The position numbers were made by a program, and so were the translations under genes. A stretch of 47,670 bases of DNA from SZUA-430 sp964547645 (GTDB lineage Bacteria; Pseudomonadota; Alphaproteobacteria; Micropepsales; Micropepsaceae), in assembly GCA_964547645.1 (NCBI GenBank), contig CAZJOM010000024.1, positions 1 to 47,670 on the forward strand. The letters are read 5' to 3'. Below the pieces are notes generated by a model. That model saw only the letters and a list, made by a program, of their open reading frames with translations. It did not search any database and had not been told where the DNA came from. Shown here piece after piece: positions 33,498-43,675 of the stretch. Within the stretch, counting starts at the first letter, position 1, and each line of letters starts with the position of its first letter.

Positions 33498-34640
33498 ATG
33501 CGCGTCTATCTCGATCACAACGCGACCTCACCGCTGCGCCCGGAAGCAAGGGCGGCAATGCTCATGGCGCTGGATGTCGCCGGCAACGCCCAGTCGGTGC
33601 ATGCCGAGGGCCGGCGCGCGCGCCAACTGATCGAGACCGCCCGTCGCCAGGTCGCCTCACTTGCCGGTGCTCGTGCCGAAGACGTCGTCTTCACCAGCGG
33701 CGGTTCGGAAGCGAACGCCCTTGCTTTGCGCGGCGCAATCCAAGGTGCTGCAGCGGCGGGCGAGCGCATAACGCGCATGATCGTCTCGGCAATTGAACAC
33801 GACTCCATACGCACTACCGCGCGCGCGTGCGAGGAAACCATACCGGGATTGCGCGTATTGGAATGCCCGGTGACAAGTGCCGGGACTGTCGACCTCGCGG
33901 AACTCCGGCGGCTTCTGATGGAAGGCAAGGGCCGCGCCCTGATCTCGGTCATGGCGGCCAACAACGAAGCCGGCGTCCTGCAGCCGGTGGCAGAAGTCGT
34001 AGGTCTAGCGCGAGCGAGCGGCGCGTTGGTGCATTCTGATGCAGTACAAGCCGCAGGAAAGATGCCGCTCAGCACGCAGGGCGTCGACTACCTAACGCTG
34101 AGCGCGCACAAGCTCGGCGGTCCGCAGGGTATCGGGGCGCTGATCATGCGTGAGGGCGCGCCCCTCACGCCGCAAATGCTCGGCGGCGGACAAGAGCAAG
34201 GTCGTCGCGCGGGCACTGAAAACGTGGCCGCCATAGCAGCCTTTGGCGCTGCGGCCGCGATCAATCCAAACCCGAACCACGCCGCCTGGCGCGCAACGCT
34301 CGAACGTCAGTTGCAGGCCGCATCGCCGGACGTCGTCATCATCGGCACCGATGCTCCACGCCTGCCCGCCACGATCTGTGTCGCCGCGCCATCCGTACCG
34401 TCGGAGAACATGGTGATCGCGCTCGATCTCGACGGCTTTGCGGTGAGCGCAGGCGCTGCCTGTTCGTCGGGCAAAGTGACGCGCAGCCACGTGTTGACCG
34501 CGATGGGGGTGGAGCCTCAAGTGGCGGCGTCCGCCATTCGCGTAAGCTTCGGCTGGAACACGACGGAAGACGAACTCAAGGCCTTCGCTGACGCGTGGAC
34601 GCGCATTGTCAAGCGCGCCGCGTCGCGTGCGGCGGCCTGA
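33498..34640 (+). CDS. Cysteine desulfurase, IscS/NifS-like
   Basis: A 380-residue class I PLP desulfurase. Signatures: YLDHNATSPLRPEA at the N-terminus, TSGGSEANALAL near 65, PLP-lysine in SAHKLGGPQGIGAL near 200, and the loop cysteine in AACSSGKVT near 320. It liberates sulfur from cysteine for cluster assembly. The operon also carries a class II enzyme (SufS), so two desulfurases are co-expressed, as in several alphaproteobacterial suf operons. sufB follows after 11 bases. Confidence 0.93.
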   Translation: MRVYLDHNATSPLRPEARAAMLMALDVAGNAQSVHAEGRRARQLIETARRQVASLAGARAEDVVFTSGGSEANALALRGAIQGAAAAGERITRMIVSAIEHDSIRTTARACEETIPGLRVLECPVTSAGTVDLAELRRLLMEGKGRALISVMAANNEAGVLQPVAEVVGLARASGALVHSDAVQAAGKMPLSTQGVDYLTLSAHKLGGPQGIGALIMREGAPLTPQMLGGGQEQGRRAGTENVAAIAAFGAAAAINPNPNHAAWRATLERQLQAASPDVVIIGTDAPRLPATICVAAPSVPSENMVIALDLDGFAVSAGAACSSGKVTRSHVLTAMGVEPQVAASAIRVSFGWNTTEDELKAFADAWTRIVKRAASRAAA

Positions 34641-34651
34641 AGGACACGACG

Positions 34652-36099
<1,448 letters not shown>

Positions 36100-36103
<4 letters not shown>

Positions 36104-36366
36104 GTGACCCGCGCGACATGCCCCGCGTGTACATCAATTGGGACCACATCCGCCCCAGGACCTGGCGCGATTGGTTCCGCGTGACCATTATTGTGGCGGC
36201 CGGAATCGCGATGCTCGCACTGATCGCTATCATTGCCTCAACGCTTCTGATTGTCGCCGCCATCGTCGGCCTCGTCGCAGGCGTCTACCTCTACATAGCC
36301 AACCTGTTCCGCCGCCGCCGTTCCGGCCGCGAGGTTGGACCCTACCAAGGCAACTATGATGCTTGA
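36100..36366 (+). CDS. Small membrane protein between sufB and sufC
   Basis: An 88-residue protein not recognised as any Suf component. Residues 1-26 are polar, with WDHIRPRTWRDWFR; residues 27-69 are one continuous hydrophobic stretch long enough for two TM helices (a hairpin), followed by RRRR. It is coding-like: its ATG overlaps the sufB stop (ATGA), and its last bases overlap the sufC start, so it is translationally coupled on both sides. This argues for a genuine operon member. Function unknown; a membrane tether or a chance inserted gene are both possible. Confidence 0.75.
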
Positions 36367-37105
36367 GATCAAAGACCTGCACGTCACCGTCGACGGCAAG
36401 AAAATTCTGAAGGGCCTGACGCTATCGATCGGCGAAGGCGAAGTGCACGCGATCATGGGCCCGAATGGTTCCGGCAAGTCGACGCTGTCCTACGTTCTCG
36501 CAGGTCGCGCGGGTTATGAGGTCACGAGCGGCTCCATCACGTTCCGTGGCCAAGACATCACCCCGATGAAAGCCGAAGAACGCGCCGCCGCCGGCATCTT
36601 CCTCGCGTTGCAGTATCCGGTCGAATTGCCGGGCGTCACTACGATCAACTTCCTGCGCACCGCGCTCAACGCGCAACTGAAGGCGCGCGGCGAAGCAGAG
36701 GTCGACGCCGTCACTTTCCTGAAACGCATCAAGGAAGAGCGCGAGAAGCTCTTCATGTCGGACGAGATGATCAAGCGCGCCGTCAACGTCGGCTTCTCCG
36801 GCGGTGAGAAGAAGCGCAACGAAGTCCTGCAAATGGCGATGCTGCGCCCGCGTCTCGCGATCCTCGACGAAACCGACTCCGGCCTCGACATCGATGCCCT
36901 GAAAGTCGTCTCGAACGGCGTCAACGCTTTGCGAGCCCCCGACCGAAGCTTCCTCGTGATCACCCACTATCAACGCCTGCTCGACCACATCGTGCCCGAC
37001 CGCGTGCACGTGCTGGCCGGCGGCCGCATCGTCAAATCCGGCGGCCCGGAACTCGCCAAGGAACTTGAGGCTCACGGCTACGATGAGATCGTGAAGGCAG
37101 CTTAA
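36359..37105 (+). CDS. sufC: SufC ATPase of the SufBCD complex
   Basis: A 248-residue ABC-type ATPase. Walker A GPNGSGKST near 35, the Q-loop region ALQYPVELPG, the SufC-type signature FSGGEKKRNE near 145, and Walker B LAILDETDSGLDID near 165 are all present. ATG 36359 has AAGG at 8 bases; ATG 36356 is directly before it. It powers conformational change of the SufB/SufD scaffold. sufD follows with a TAATG overlap. Confidence 0.97.
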   Translation: MLEIKDLHVTVDGKKILKGLTLSIGEGEVHAIMGPNGSGKSTLSYVLAGRAGYEVTSGSITFRGQDITPMKAEERAAAGIFLALQYPVELPGVTTINFLRTALNAQLKARGEAEVDAVTFLKRIKEEREKLFMSDEMIKRAVNVGFSGGEKKRNEVLQMAMLRPRLAILDETDSGLDIDALKVVSNGVNALRAPDRSFLVITHYQRLLDHIVPDRVHVLAGGRIVKSGGPELAKELEAHGYDEIVKAA

Positions 37106-38400
37106 TGGCCGCGCTCGAAACCAAACCCGTCGCGACACCGGAGAGCGCCATCGCCGCGCTCTTCGCGACCGTGCGCGCGGAGTTGCCCGGCGGCGCATGG
37201 CTACAGCCCCTGCGCGCGGAAGCGATGGCGCGCGTGCAGCGCGACGGCCTCCCGCACCGCCGCGTCGAAGCCTGGAAGTACACCGATCTTCGCAACAAGC
37301 TCGCGCCGGGCGTCGCACTTGCGGTTCCAGCAGAGCCAAGCCCGTCGACTCTGTTCGCCGATCTGAGGGCGCATCGCCTACAACTCGCCGGCGGCAAAGT
37401 CCTCTCCGCGCCAGGCACGGACGATCTTCCCGATGGGGTCGAAGTTCTCAGCCTCGCCGAAGCGCTTGCGATGCCATCGCTCTGGCTGCGCCAATGGTTG
37501 CAACCGACGGCCAACGCTATCGAGAACCTGAACCTTGCCTTCGCGAGCGACGGCGCCCTGATCCGCGTCGGTCGCGGCATCCACGTGGCCGCCCCCGTGA
37601 TCGTGCGCTCGACGTTCGGTCCAGGCATGGCGCACTCGCGCAACGTGATCGCACTTGAGGAAAACGCTGAACTCACGCTCATCGAGATCGACGACGGCCA
37701 CGCCGAGACACAAGGCTTCGCAAGCACCGTCACCGCGATCGCGCTGGAACCCGGCGGGCGCCTGCGCCACCTCCGCGTGACGGCGAGCGACGGTCAAAGT
37801 CTTATCGTGCGCTCCGACAGTATCGAACTCGCCCGCGACGCGTCGTACCGCGGCATCGTACTATCCTCCGGCGCTGCACTGGCGCGCCAGCAGTCGACGG
37901 CGCGCCTCACCGGCACGGGCGCCGACTACTCGCTTGCGTGCGCCTACGCCACCGGCGAAGCGGAGCACACCGACTTCACGCTGGACGTGACCCACGAGGC
38001 GCCGCACACGGTGAGCCGTATCGTTGCCAAGGGTATCGCGGCCGGCGACGGTCATGCGGTCGTGCAGGGCAAGGTCACGGTCAAAGCCGAAGCGCAAAAG
38101 ACCGACAGCCATCAACTCTCCCGCGCGCTCCTGCTCTCGCCGCATGCGGAGATCGACCAAAAGCCCGAACTGGAAATCTTCGCCGACGACGTGAAGTGCG
38201 GCCACGGCGCCGCCATTGGCGCGCTCGACGCGGACCAACTCTTCTACCTGCGCTCGCGCGGCATCCCGGAGGCCGAAGCGCGCAACCTACTCGTCGCCGC
38301 GTTTCTGGGCGAAGTCACCGATCGCCTGCCGGACCCGTACCGCGCGCCGGTTGAAGCCTGGCTGACGGGCCGCATGGCCAAGATCGGAGCCGCGTCATGA
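37105..38400 (+). CDS. sufD: SufD scaffold component
   Basis: A 431-residue paralogue of SufB, less conserved as usual. The C-terminal region carries RALLLSPHAEIDQKPELEIFADDVKCGHGAAIGALDADQLFYLRSRGIPEAEAR-type sequence, which is diagnostic, including the conserved KCGHGA histidine site used in cluster formation. The N-terminus shows RVEAWKYTDLR. The start overlaps the sufC stop by one base and the end overlaps sufS by four. Confidence 0.96.
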   Translation: MAALETKPVATPESAIAALFATVRAELPGGAWLQPLRAEAMARVQRDGLPHRRVEAWKYTDLRNKLAPGVALAVPAEPSPSTLFADLRAHRLQLAGGKVLSAPGTDDLPDGVEVLSLAEALAMPSLWLRQWLQPTANAIENLNLAFASDGALIRVGRGIHVAAPVIVRSTFGPGMAHSRNVIALEENAELTLIEIDDGHAETQGFASTVTAIALEPGGRLRHLRVTASDGQSLIVRSDSIELARDASYRGIVLSSGAALARQQSTARLTGTGADYSLACAYATGEAEHTDFTLDVTHEAPHTVSRIVAKGIAAGDGHAVVQGKVTVKAEAQKTDSHQLSRALLLSPHAEIDQKPELEIFADDVKCGHGAAIGALDADQLFYLRSRGIPEAEARNLLVAAFLGEVTDRLPDPYRAPVEAWLTGRMAKIGAAS

Positions 38401-39623
38401 GCCCGCGCGCGTTCGATGTGGAGCGCATCCGCGCCGACTTCCCGATCCTGCACACGTTGGTGAATGGCAAGCCACTCGTCTATCTCGACAACGCCGCTTC
38501 GGCGCAAAAGCCCAAGGCCGTCATCGAAGCGATGACGAACCTGATGCAGAGCTCCTATGCCAACGTCCATCGCGGCCTGCATGCGCTGTCGTCCGCCGCG
38601 ACAGAGGCTTACGAGAACGCGCGCGAAAAAGTACGCGCCTTCATCAACGCCCCAGCCGCGGACCAAGTGATCTTCACTTCCGGAGGCACCGACTCGATCA
38701 ACCTCGTCGCCAACGCGCTGGGCCAATCGATAGGTGAGGGCGACGAAATCGTGCTCAGCCAAATGGAGCACCACTCAAACATCGTTCCCTGGCATTTCTT
38801 GCGTGAACGCAAGGGCGCCATCATCCGCTGGGCGCCGATCACTGACGACGGCGCGCTAGACCTCGCGGCCTTCGAAGCACAACTGACGAAGCGCACGAAG
38901 CTGATCGCGATCACGCATATGTCGAATGTGCTCGGCACTGTGACGCCCGCGAAAGAGATCGTCCGTGTCGCGCACGCGCGCGGCATCCCCGTTCTGTTCG
39001 ACGGCTGTCAATCGAGCGTGCATATGCCGATCGACGTACAGGACCTCGGCTGCGATTTCTACGTGGCGACCGGCCATAAGCTCTATGGCCCAACTGGCAT
39101 TGGCATTCTCTACATGTCGAAACCCTGGGCGGAGCGCCTACCGCCGTTCCGTGGTGGCGGCGAAATGATCGACGAGGTGCACTTCGATCGCGTGACCTAC
39201 GGCCGCTCGCCCATGCGCTTTGAAGCCGGCACACCGCCGATCGTCGAGGCGGTGGGCTTGGGTGCAGCAATCGACTACGTTCAAAGCTTCAATCGCGCCG
39301 ATCTCATCCGCCAGGAACACGACTTGCTCGCGCACGCAACCGCACGACTGAAGGACCTGAACTGGATACGCGTGCAAGGCCAGGCGCCGGGGAAGGGGGC
39401 CATCATCTCCTTCACGATGGACGGCGCCCACGCGCACGATGTGGCCACTCTCGTCGATCGCCAAGGCGTTGCCGTACGCGCCGGCCACCACTGCGCCCAA
39501 CCGTTGATGGAACGCCTCGGCGTCACCGCCACCGCGCGCGCCTCGTTCGCGTTCTACAACACGCGCGCCGAAGTGGATGTTCTGATCGAAGGGCTCAAAA
39601 AGGCGAGGGCCATCTTCGCATGA
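38397..39623 (+). CDS. sufS: SufS class II cysteine desulfurase
   Basis: A 408-residue PLP enzyme. Motifs: YLDNAASAQKPKAVIEA near residue 25, YANVHRGLHALS near 50, PLP-lysine in ATGHKLYGPTGIGILY near 225, and the catalytic cysteine in RAGHHCAQPLM near 365. Mobilises sulfur for SufB; class II enzymes usually need SufE or SufU, neither of which is in this operon. The ATG overlaps the sufD stop. Confidence 0.97.
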   Translation: MSPRAFDVERIRADFPILHTLVNGKPLVYLDNAASAQKPKAVIEAMTNLMQSSYANVHRGLHALSSAATEAYENAREKVRAFINAPAADQVIFTSGGTDSINLVANALGQSIGEGDEIVLSQMEHHSNIVPWHFLRERKGAIIRWAPITDDGALDLAAFEAQLTKRTKLIAITHMSNVLGTVTPAKEIVRVAHARGIPVLFDGCQSSVHMPIDVQDLGCDFYVATGHKLYGPTGIGILYMSKPWAERLPPFRGGGEMIDEVHFDRVTYGRSPMRFEAGTPPIVEAVGLGAAIDYVQSFNRADLIRQEHDLLAHATARLKDLNWIRVQGQAPGKGAIISFTMDGAHAHDVATLVDRQGVAVRAGHHCAQPLMERLGVTATARASFAFYNTRAEVDVLIEGLKKARAIFA

Positions 39624-39985
39624 GCGATACGATCGAAACAAAAGTGCCGGTCGCGGCTCCGGGCCTGAAGCCTGAGGAGTTGGAGGAACTGACTCAAGCG
39701 CTGATCCGCGAACTGAAGACCGTGTTTGATCCGGAAATACCGGTCGACATTTACGAGCTTGGCCTCATCTACAAAATCGACGTGTCCGACAAAAAGGACG
39801 TCGCGATCGACATGACGCTGACCGCACCGGCCTGTCCCGTCGCAGGCGAAATGCCGGGCTGGGTGAAGGACGCAGTGGCAAAAGTCCCGGGGATCGGCGA
39901 AGTGACGGTAAACATGGTCTTTGACCCGCCCTGGACGCCCGAACGCATGTCCGAAGAAGCGCGCCTTGAACTGAACATGTTCTAA
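39620..39985 (+). CDS. SufT-like MIP18/DUF59 Fe-S assembly factor
   Basis: A 121-residue protein. It has the DUF59 core FDPEIPVDIYELGLIYKIDV, then MTLTAPACPVAGEMPGWV with the conserved cysteine, and VNMVFDPPWTPERMSEEARLEL at the end. The family helps cluster maturation and transfer. Start overlaps sufS by 4 bases (ATGA); sufA follows after 18 bases. Confidence 0.94.
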   Translation: MSDTIETKVPVAAPGLKPEELEELTQALIRELKTVFDPEIPVDIYELGLIYKIDVSDKKDVAIDMTLTAPACPVAGEMPGWVKDAVAKVPGIGEVTVNMVFDPPWTPERMSEEARLELNMF

Positions 39986-40003
39986 ACCCAGATTCGAGTG
40001 ACC

Positions 40004-40390
40004 ATGAGCGAGAGCCAAACCCCAACCCGCCCGCGCCGCGAACGTCCGAAGGCGCTCCGCCTGACCGACGCGGCGGCCGAACAGGTGAAGGCCGCTATGG
40101 CGAAGGGCGACAAACCCTATGTCGGCATCCGCATCGGCCTAAAGAACGCTGGCTGCGCCGGCATGTCCTACACGATGGACTACGCCGAAAAACAGAACCC
40201 GCTCGACGAAGTCGTTGAAGACAAAGGCGTGCGCATCCTCATCGATCCGAAGGCGATCTTGTTCCTGATCGGCACCGAGATGGACTTTATCCGCGATAAA
40301 CTCCAAGCCCGCTTCGTCTTCAACAACCCCAACCAAACCAGCGCCTGCGGCTGCGGTGAGTCAGTCGCGCTCAAGGCAGCGGTGCAGTGA
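40004..40390 (+). CDS. sufA: A-type Fe-S carrier SufA
   Basis: A 128-residue carrier that receives clusters from SufBCD and delivers them to apoproteins. The three conserved cysteines are in KNAGCAGMSYT and the C-terminal SACGCGES. ATG 40004 is preferred over GTG 39998. It is the last gene of the suf operon; no clear terminator follows. Confidence 0.95.
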   Translation: MSESQTPTRPRRERPKALRLTDAAAEQVKAAMAKGDKPYVGIRIGLKNAGCAGMSYTMDYAEKQNPLDEVVEDKGVRILIDPKAILFLIGTEMDFIRDKLQARFVFNNPNQTSACGCGESVALKAAVQ

Positions 40391-40398
40391 GTCAGTTC

Positions 40399-40414
40399 TT
40401 AAAGTCTCCTTAAC
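40399..40414 (+). promoter_or_regulatory. CtrA-type box (TTAA-N7-TTAAC)
   Basis: TTAA-AGTCTCC-TTAAC matches the full consensus of the alphaproteobacterial cell-cycle/motility regulator CtrA, with exact 7-base spacing. It lies about 105 bases before the PAS-protein gene, in a 130-bp gap. The seen match is exact; binding is inference. Confidence 0.6.
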
Positions 40415-40441
40415 AGGCTGCGAAAGATTCCTTCGCCCGCT

Positions 40442-40455
40442 TTGATCGAGATCAA
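40442..40455 (+). promoter_or_regulatory. FNR/FixK-type box
   Basis: TTGAT-CGAG-ATCAA matches the FNR/FixK consensus TTGATNNNNATCAA at every fixed position. Its centre (40448.5) is 41.5 bases before a predicted start near 40490, and CACAAT (40478-40483) lies just where a -10 should be for class II activation. This points to oxygen-responsive control of the energy-taxis pair. Confidence 0.65.
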
Positions 40456-40520
40456 AAGCCCTCGCCACCCGATCAAACACAATTCTGCACGCCGTCAACC
40501 ACCTCTGCGTCAGAGTTCGA

Positions 40521-41045
40521 ATGGCTCGTCCAACCCTCGTACCCACCGGCACCGAACGGACATTTTCCGAATCCGAGATCATCGTCAGCAAGACCGATGC
40601 GCGAGGCATAATCACCTACGCGAACCACACGTTTCTGGAAGTTGCGGGTTATGACCTGAGAGAGGTGATCGGCAAACCGCACAATATGATCCGCCACCCG
40701 GCAATGCCGCGGACCGTCTTCAAATTTCTCTGGGACCGCATCGCTGCCGGATTTGAGGTCTTCGCCTACGTCATCAATCAGGCCAAGAATGGCGACCACT
40801 ACTGGGTCTTCGCTCACGTAACGCCGACGTTCGACCTGACCGGGAATGTCATAGGGTACCACTCGAACCGCCGTGTACCCCGACGCGATGCCGTAGCGGC
40901 CATTGAGCCCGTCTACAACATCCTGCTCGACCTCGAGCGCAATGAGACGAGCCCCAAGGCCGCCCTCGAAGCCGGAACGAACACTCTTCACAGCTTCCTA
41001 AAATCCAAGGACGTCGACTATGACCGCTTTGTCTTGGGAATCTAG
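40521..41045 (+). CDS. Aer-type PAS sensor protein (CetB-like)
   Basis: A 174-residue soluble protein with one PAS domain (about residues 15-120) of the Aer class. It shows IITYANHTFLEVAGY, GKPHNMIRHPAMP and FAYVINQAKNGDHYWVFAHVTPTFD. Arg58 and His59 align with Aer FAD-binding residues R57/H58, while the Asp two positions on is Ala here. No transmembrane or signalling domain is present; the remaining part (120-174) is probably helical. The MCP gene starts inside its last 26 bases. The pair parallels CetB (PAS) and CetA (TM signaller) of Campylobacter. FAD binding is inferred by similarity. Confidence 0.87.
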   Translation: MARPTLVPTGTERTFSESEIIVSKTDARGIITYANHTFLEVAGYDLREVIGKPHNMIRHPAMPRTVFKFLWDRIAAGFEVFAYVINQAKNGDHYWVFAHVTPTFDLTGNVIGYHSNRRVPRRDAVAAIEPVYNILLDLERNETSPKAALEAGTNTLHSFLKSKDVDYDRFVLGI

Positions 41046-42330
41046 GACGCTCTATCTCTTGGTGGCGGGTCTCGTCGTCGCAACGGCAGGTCTTCTGTGG
41101 AGCCTCCTGGCAGGGACCACGCTGAACCTCGTTCTATGGTCCGCCGTTGTCGTCAGCCTATCGCTTGCCGTCCATTCGCATCTGCAGACGCGCGTGATAC
41201 TGAGCAACATCCGCGAAACCGCCGCGAAGGTGAAGGACGGAGATTTCGATCGTCGCATCGTTGACTTTATGGCGCGCGGCGAGATGCTTGACACCGTAAA
41301 CGGCGTCAATGCGATGCTCGACAACGCGGACGCGTTCTTCCGCGAAGCGATGGCGATGTTTCAACATGCGGCGCAAGAAAAATACTATCGCAAGATCATT
41401 CTGACCGGCATGCCCGGCGTCTATCGCACTGGCGCACAGGCATTGAATCAATCTGTCGAAAAAATCCGCGGCAATGTTGTGAACCACCTCCAGGACGCCG
41501 CTGCGCGTCTGGAGGCCTCGATCAAGCGGATGGCAGAGCTCATGACCCAGACCGCCGATGCGCTTGCCGGCACCTCCGACACGCTGACGACATTGGCCGT
41601 CGGAAGCTCGCGCCAGGTCGATGCGTTGAACACATCTTCCGGCGACGCAGCGCAAAGCGTTTCTGCGGTGGCCGCCTCTGCCGAGCAAATGGCGGCGTCG
41701 GTCCAAGAAATCATGAACCAGATCAACCGCGCCAATGCGGCCGCAAAAACCGCGGCCGATCAAAACCGCGATGCGGAGCGGGCGCTCGGCGCGCTGGCAG
41801 AACGTGCGACACAGATCGGTACGATAGGAGGGATTATTGAAGACATCGCGTCAAAGATTAATTTGCTGGCGTTGAACGCGACAATCGAATCCGCCCACGC
41901 CGGCGAGGCCGGGAAGGGCTTCGCCGTGGTTGCCAACGAGGTGAAGGCGCTCGCGCGTCAAGCGTCGCAGGCGACGGCCGATATCAACCAGCACGTCAGC
42001 GCTACACAAAGCGACATTTCGAACACGATCACTGCAGTCGGCGCCATCAGCGCAACGATTGCCGAAATCAGGGAGGTTTCGACGGTCATCGCTGCCGCAT
42101 CGGAACAGCAAACCGCCGCCACGGCGGAGATCGCGCGCTCCGCGCAGCATGCCGCCACGAATACGGCCACTGTCACCGACGCCGCGTCCGAGGTGGCGCA
42201 GGCCTCCGCCAAAACCGAACAAGCATCGGCGCAGGTGAAGCGGTCGGTAACCGAACTCGGCGAACGTGCGTCTCAGTTGGACGCTGCGATCAACGCATTC
42301 ATTGCCGATATCAAGAAGCTGGCGGCGTAG
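41020..42330 (+). CDS. Membrane chemotaxis signalling protein (CetA-like MCP)
   Basis: A 436-residue methyl-accepting-type protein. Two N-terminal TM helices (about residues 8-28 and 34-54) are joined by a very short loop, so there is no periplasmic sensor. A linker/HAMP-like region (about 55-170) precedes the coiled-coil signalling domain, with the conserved tip DIASKINLLALNATIESAHAGEAGKGFAVVANEVKALA near 282-320. ATG 41020 has AAGGA at 8 bases, inside the PAS gene, giving a 26-base overlap. No C-terminal CheR pentapeptide is seen. It probably signals to CheA/CheW for the PAS protein. Confidence 0.92.
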   Translation: MTALSWESRTLYLLVAGLVVATAGLLWSLLAGTTLNLVLWSAVVVSLSLAVHSHLQTRVILSNIRETAAKVKDGDFDRRIVDFMARGEMLDTVNGVNAMLDNADAFFREAMAMFQHAAQEKYYRKIILTGMPGVYRTGAQALNQSVEKIRGNVVNHLQDAAARLEASIKRMAELMTQTADALAGTSDTLTTLAVGSSRQVDALNTSSGDAAQSVSAVAASAEQMAASVQEIMNQINRANAAAKTAADQNRDAERALGALAERATQIGTIGGIIEDIASKINLLALNATIESAHAGEAGKGFAVVANEVKALARQASQATADINQHVSATQSDISNTITAVGAISATIAEIREVSTVIAAASEQQTAATAEIARSAQHAATNTATVTDAASEVAQASAKTEQASAQVKRSVTELGERASQLDAAINAFIADIKKLAA

Positions 42331-42333
42331 GCG

Positions 42334-43629
42334 CTACCGTTTCAGGCTGAGGCTATCAAGGCCCCCGACCGTCAATCGCTCGCCCCGTCGCACCAGCTTG
42401 CCGATCGTTGTCTTTACGGGGTGGCCGCGCCGAGTGCGTTCCATCGCCCAGTTGCGCACGGCGACGGTCAGCTGCAGCGAGAAGTCGAGTGGCCATATCT
42501 TCTCCAGCGCCGTCGGGTCCGCGCAGCCACCCTGGACACCCGGCGGAAACCCGAACGTGTAGCGCGCGTCCAGATTTCGGAACCAACACTTTGCTGCCGT
42601 CCAGTCGGCGGGCGCCGTCATCGGCGCAACGCTCGGCCACTGCGCCGCCATATGGCAGGACGAGCAAGCCGACGCGCGCTCGTCGACAATCCCATTCATC
42701 CGCCCGCCGCGGCCTAAACCAGCACCCGCATCGAACACCACACTTTGACGCGGCTTCTCACCAGCAGCAGCCGCCGCATCGCTCAGCTGCGGATCGTTGC
42801 CCCACATGAGTCCCATCGGCACGAGCTTCGCCCATGGATCGTCACCGGCAATCGTCCCGTCGTAGCGAAAGCTGCCGAACACCCAGCCGGTCTTGTAGCT
42901 CGCGCGCGTCTCCCGCGCGGCCAGATCGACTTGAATGAGCCGTAACATCTGCGGCGCCCGCGCAGTAGGCCTTCCACGCGCATCGGCCGCACGAGAACAC
43001 GCCGTACCCGCACTGTCAGCGTGAACGTTCGCCATCAGCTCCGGTGCACCAACCAATCGCGGATCATCGATCACGGATGCCTCCGTGAACACCAGCTTCA
43101 CTGCCAGCGTTCCAGGCGGAAAGGGCAGGGCGTTGAGATCGGGATCGCGCCCACCGCGTCCCCAAATCTTTCTCAACACCGCGCCGCCCTGATCATTGTA
43201 GAAGGCGAGCGCCCAATTTTGCCGGCAGCGCGTCTGCGTCGCACCAAGCTCACCCGGCGCAAAGTCGCGCGCCCGCGTCAGCCCATGAATGAACTCACGC
43301 CCGTTCGCGCCGGGTCCAAGCCAAGGCACGTGATACCAACTGCGCACTGAATTCGCCTGCAACCGCCAATGCATGCGATCCTGACCCGCCAAAGCGTAGT
43401 CGAGCATCACTTGCAGATAGCGTTCCGGTTCGTTGCGAAAATTCACCGCCTGCCAAGGATAAGCCTCAGCCGCCGCTGCCTTCGGAAAATCGAACCGCGG
43501 CACAAATACCGGCCCCGACCAGCCAGGCGGCGGCGCCTCAATCCGATCGAGTCCGCGCACAGCCTTCGCGCCGGCCGAACCGCCAAGCAGCAGCAAAGTC
43601 AGAAGAGCGAAGAACACACGCGCGCACAT
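42334..43629 (-). CDS. Secreted c-type cytochrome-like protein, single heme motif
   Basis: A 431-residue protein of unknown function. A signal peptide (residues 1-22, MCARVFFALLTLLLLGGSAGA-KA) is followed by a domain with WYHVPWLGPGANGREFIHGLTR and GTLAVKLVFTEASV, and near the C-terminal third by one heme c site CSSCH. This pattern resembles a family of uncharacterised bacterial cytochrome-c proteins. ATG 43629 is chosen because it opens the signal peptide; the 62-residue upstream extension is arginine-rich and overlaps the next gene. It converges with the MCP gene across 3 bases. Confidence 0.8.
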   Translation of the reverse strand: MCARVFFALLTLLLLGGSAGAKAVRGLDRIEAPPPGWSGPVFVPRFDFPKAAAAEAYPWQAVNFRNEPERYLQVMLDYALAGQDRMHWRLQANSVRSWYHVPWLGPGANGREFIHGLTRARDFAPGELGATQTRCRQNWALAFYNDQGGAVLRKIWGRGGRDPDLNALPFPPGTLAVKLVFTEASVIDDPRLVGAPELMANVHADSAGTACSRAADARGRPTARAPQMLRLIQVDLAARETRASYKTGWVFGSFRYDGTIAGDDPWAKLVPMGLMWGNDPQLSDAAAAAGEKPRQSVVFDAGAGLGRGGRMNGIVDERASACSSCHMAAQWPSVAPMTAPADWTAAKCWFRNLDARYTFGFPPGVQGGCADPTALEKIWPLDFSLQLTVAVRNWAMERTRRGHPVKTTIGKLVRRGERLTVGGLDSLSLKR

Positions 43630-43675
43630 CGACGCGAATGTTCCACGCCGCCGCGGGCTCAACAAGCTGTCTGAA

